From assembly GCA_022571215.1 (NCBI GenBank), contig JACZYG010000013.1, positions 1-64,000 on the forward strand: 64,000 bases of DNA. The letters are read 5' to 3'. Origin of the DNA: Fidelibacterota bacterium. Its GTDB lineage: Bacteria; Fidelibacterota; SORT01. This document shows positions 63,170 to 64,000 of the stretch, piece after piece (position 1 is the stretch's first letter; every line of letters begins with the position of its first letter). Below the pieces are notes generated by a model. It was not told the DNA's origin, made no database searches, and saw only the letters and a list, made by a program, of their open reading frames with translations. The position numbers were made by a program, and so were the translations under genes.

Positions 63170-63889
63170 TTAATCCTCAATAACGTTTTCGTAGTCGTCG
63201 AGGTCATATCCGTGCTCTTCAAGAAGCTCTTCCATGACTTCCTCAAGGATCATAAATATGCCTTCATCAATATTTTCTATCATTTCAAGATTACCTGTAA
63301 GTTTCCAGATCATGAATAGTTCAAGCCGTGTTTCCACGCTGACATCCCATGCCAGCTCGACTGTATGAAGGGTTTCGGGCGGTAGGGCACGCCTCCAATA
63401 TTCGAGGTTATCAGATATTTCTTTTACATGCGGTCCCCAATCAGGAAATGCGTCAGGCTGTAGCATATCGGGCGCTACCTGTGTGCCTGTTGACATTATC
63501 TTATAGATAATCCTGCTGTATGCCTTTAGAGCTTCCTTTGCCGAGTTCAATCCATTGTTTACCGCGACCTCTCTCATTACAGTGATAAGCGCGCCGGGAT
63601 TAGATTCTCTCGGACAGCGTGTGCAGGAAAAACATTGCGAACAGTCCCACACGGAATCATTCATCAGTTCGTAAAATGTATCTATATCTTCGCGTTCCAA
63701 TGTCTGCACAAAAACTCTCGGGCTGAAATCATAAAACCGGGCTGAAGGACAGGCGGCTACGCATATGCCGCACTCGTAACAACCGTTGAAAATATGATCC
63801 CATCGCATATCCCCCTTGACCTGATCAAAGAGTTTTTGTTTCTCTTCAAAAGGCACGTCCATATATTTGGCGTCTTTATATATAGACAA
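63170..63889 (-). CDS. shdrC1: sHdrC1, two-cluster ferredoxin-like subunit
   Basis: A 239-aa HdrC-like protein with two [4Fe-4S] motifs: Cys37/40/43/47 in GCYECGICVAACP and Cys83/86/89/92 in CSQCFSCTRCP. A helical C-terminal tail ends in an acidic EEHGYDLDDY stretch. It wires electrons from sHdrB1 to sHdrA. The start is TTG at 63889 with AAGGAG 8 nt upstream; the first ATG is at codon 10 and lacks a site. It is the first complete sHdr gene in the window. Confidence 0.92.
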   Translation of the reverse strand: MSIYKDAKYMDVPFEEKQKLFDQVKGDMRWDHIFNGCYECGICVAACPSARFYDFSPRVFVQTLEREDIDTFYELMNDSVWDCSQCFSCTRCPRESNPGALITVMREVAVNNGLNSAKEALKAYSRIIYKIMSTGTQVAPDMLQPDAFPDWGPHVKEISDNLEYWRRALPPETLHTVELAWDVSVETRLELFMIWKLTGNLEMIENIDEGIFMILEEVMEELLEEHGYDLDDYENVIED

Positions 63890-63891
63890 GG

Positions 63892-64000
63892 TTATGCTCC
63901 TTTCCGGGAAAGTTTCAAATAGGCATTTTTAAATTCTTCATCAGTCGGTAATCCCACAAACCGTTCCTTCTCTTCACTACCTCTATAGTATATCAATGTA
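63892..64000 (-). CDS. C-terminal end of a thioredoxin-fold protein (partial)
   Basis: The last 35 codons of a gene that enters from beyond the right edge. The readable tail TLIYYRGSEEKERFVGLP and on to DEEFKNAYLKLSRKG resembles the last strands and helix of a thioredoxin/glutaredoxin fold, where a G-x-x-x-x-RFVG pattern is usual. The family call is tentative. The stop lies 2 nt before the sHdrC1 start codon, so it belongs to the same operon. Confidence 0.45.
   Translation of the reverse strand, partial: TLIYYRGSEEKERFVGLPTDEEFKNAYLKLSRKGA

Overview
The window reads as a chromosome segment of a Gram-negative bacterium of the Fibrobacteres-Chlorobi-Bacteroidetes side of the tree, probably Neomarinimicrobiota (Marinimicrobia/SAR406)-like. 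This is an inference from the mix of a SusC/SusD pair, lipoproteins with DUF4382-type folds, outer-membrane barrels, dodecin, GTP-type PEP carboxykinase, frequent TTG/GTG starts and short GC-rich palindromic repeats in an otherwise AT-leaning sequence. I see no rRNA, tRNA, CRISPR array or complete insertion sequence.

Layout. 0.5-8.2 kb: an orphan PAS/GAF histidine kinase, then a complete peptide-type ABC transporter operon. 8.7-19.6 kb: an isochorismatase-family hydrolase, an Omp85-type barrel, pckG, an osmoprotectant ABC transporter with a fused binding protein and permease, and a SusC/SusD pair. 19.7-26.4 kb: dodecin, a decaying cytochrome c / cupredoxin-like pair (one frameshift, one amber codon), lipoproteins and an aldolase-dehydrogenase. 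26.6-34.9 kb: a metal and thiol region. It holds thioredoxin, an ArsR-family regulator with palindromic operators, MerT-like and MerP-like proteins, two CopZ-type Cys-rich proteins, an outer-membrane protein whose gene carries two in-frame TGA codons, a TonB-dependent receptor, a SHOCT protein, a DsrE-like protein and a second ArsR regulator. 35-42.8 kb: lipoprotein, VOC fragment, Kef-type antiporter bracketed by 198-bp direct repeats, small exported proteins and a FadL-type porin.

42.9-64 kb is one dense minus-strand array, almost certainly one long operon or a few coupled ones, for cytoplasmic oxidation of sulfane sulfur. In transcription order: a thioredoxin-fold fragment running in from outside, sHdrC1-B1-A-H-B3, a 174-aa unknown, a TusA-like sulfur carrier with an in-frame TGA, EtfB, EtfA, a membrane EtfAB:quinone oxidoreductase-like protein, the GcvH-like lipoate-binding protein LbpA, a lipoate-protein ligase, two radical-SAM proteins of the LipS1/LipS2 type, a second ligase-like protein, another radical-SAM protein, a secreted unknown, and a SoeABC-type molybdoenzyme with B and C fused. 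The pathway I infer: TusA delivers sulfane sulfur, the sHdr complex with lipoylated LbpA oxidises it to sulfite, EtfAB and the membrane oxidoreductase carry electrons to the quinone pool, and Soe oxidises sulfite to sulfate. The LipS/Lpl genes build the lipoyl group on LbpA.

The most interesting signal is two independent candidate selenoproteins missed by ordinary gene calling. The TusA-like gene (58071..58301) and the outer-membrane protein gene (28929..29885, two TGAs in a U-x-x-U arrangement) each keep the correct reading frame across TGA. Each has, 17-26 nt downstream, a hairpin whose apex contains GGU(C), as expected for a bacterial SECIS. One sits in the sulfur-oxidation operon and the other in the mercury/copper-type operon.
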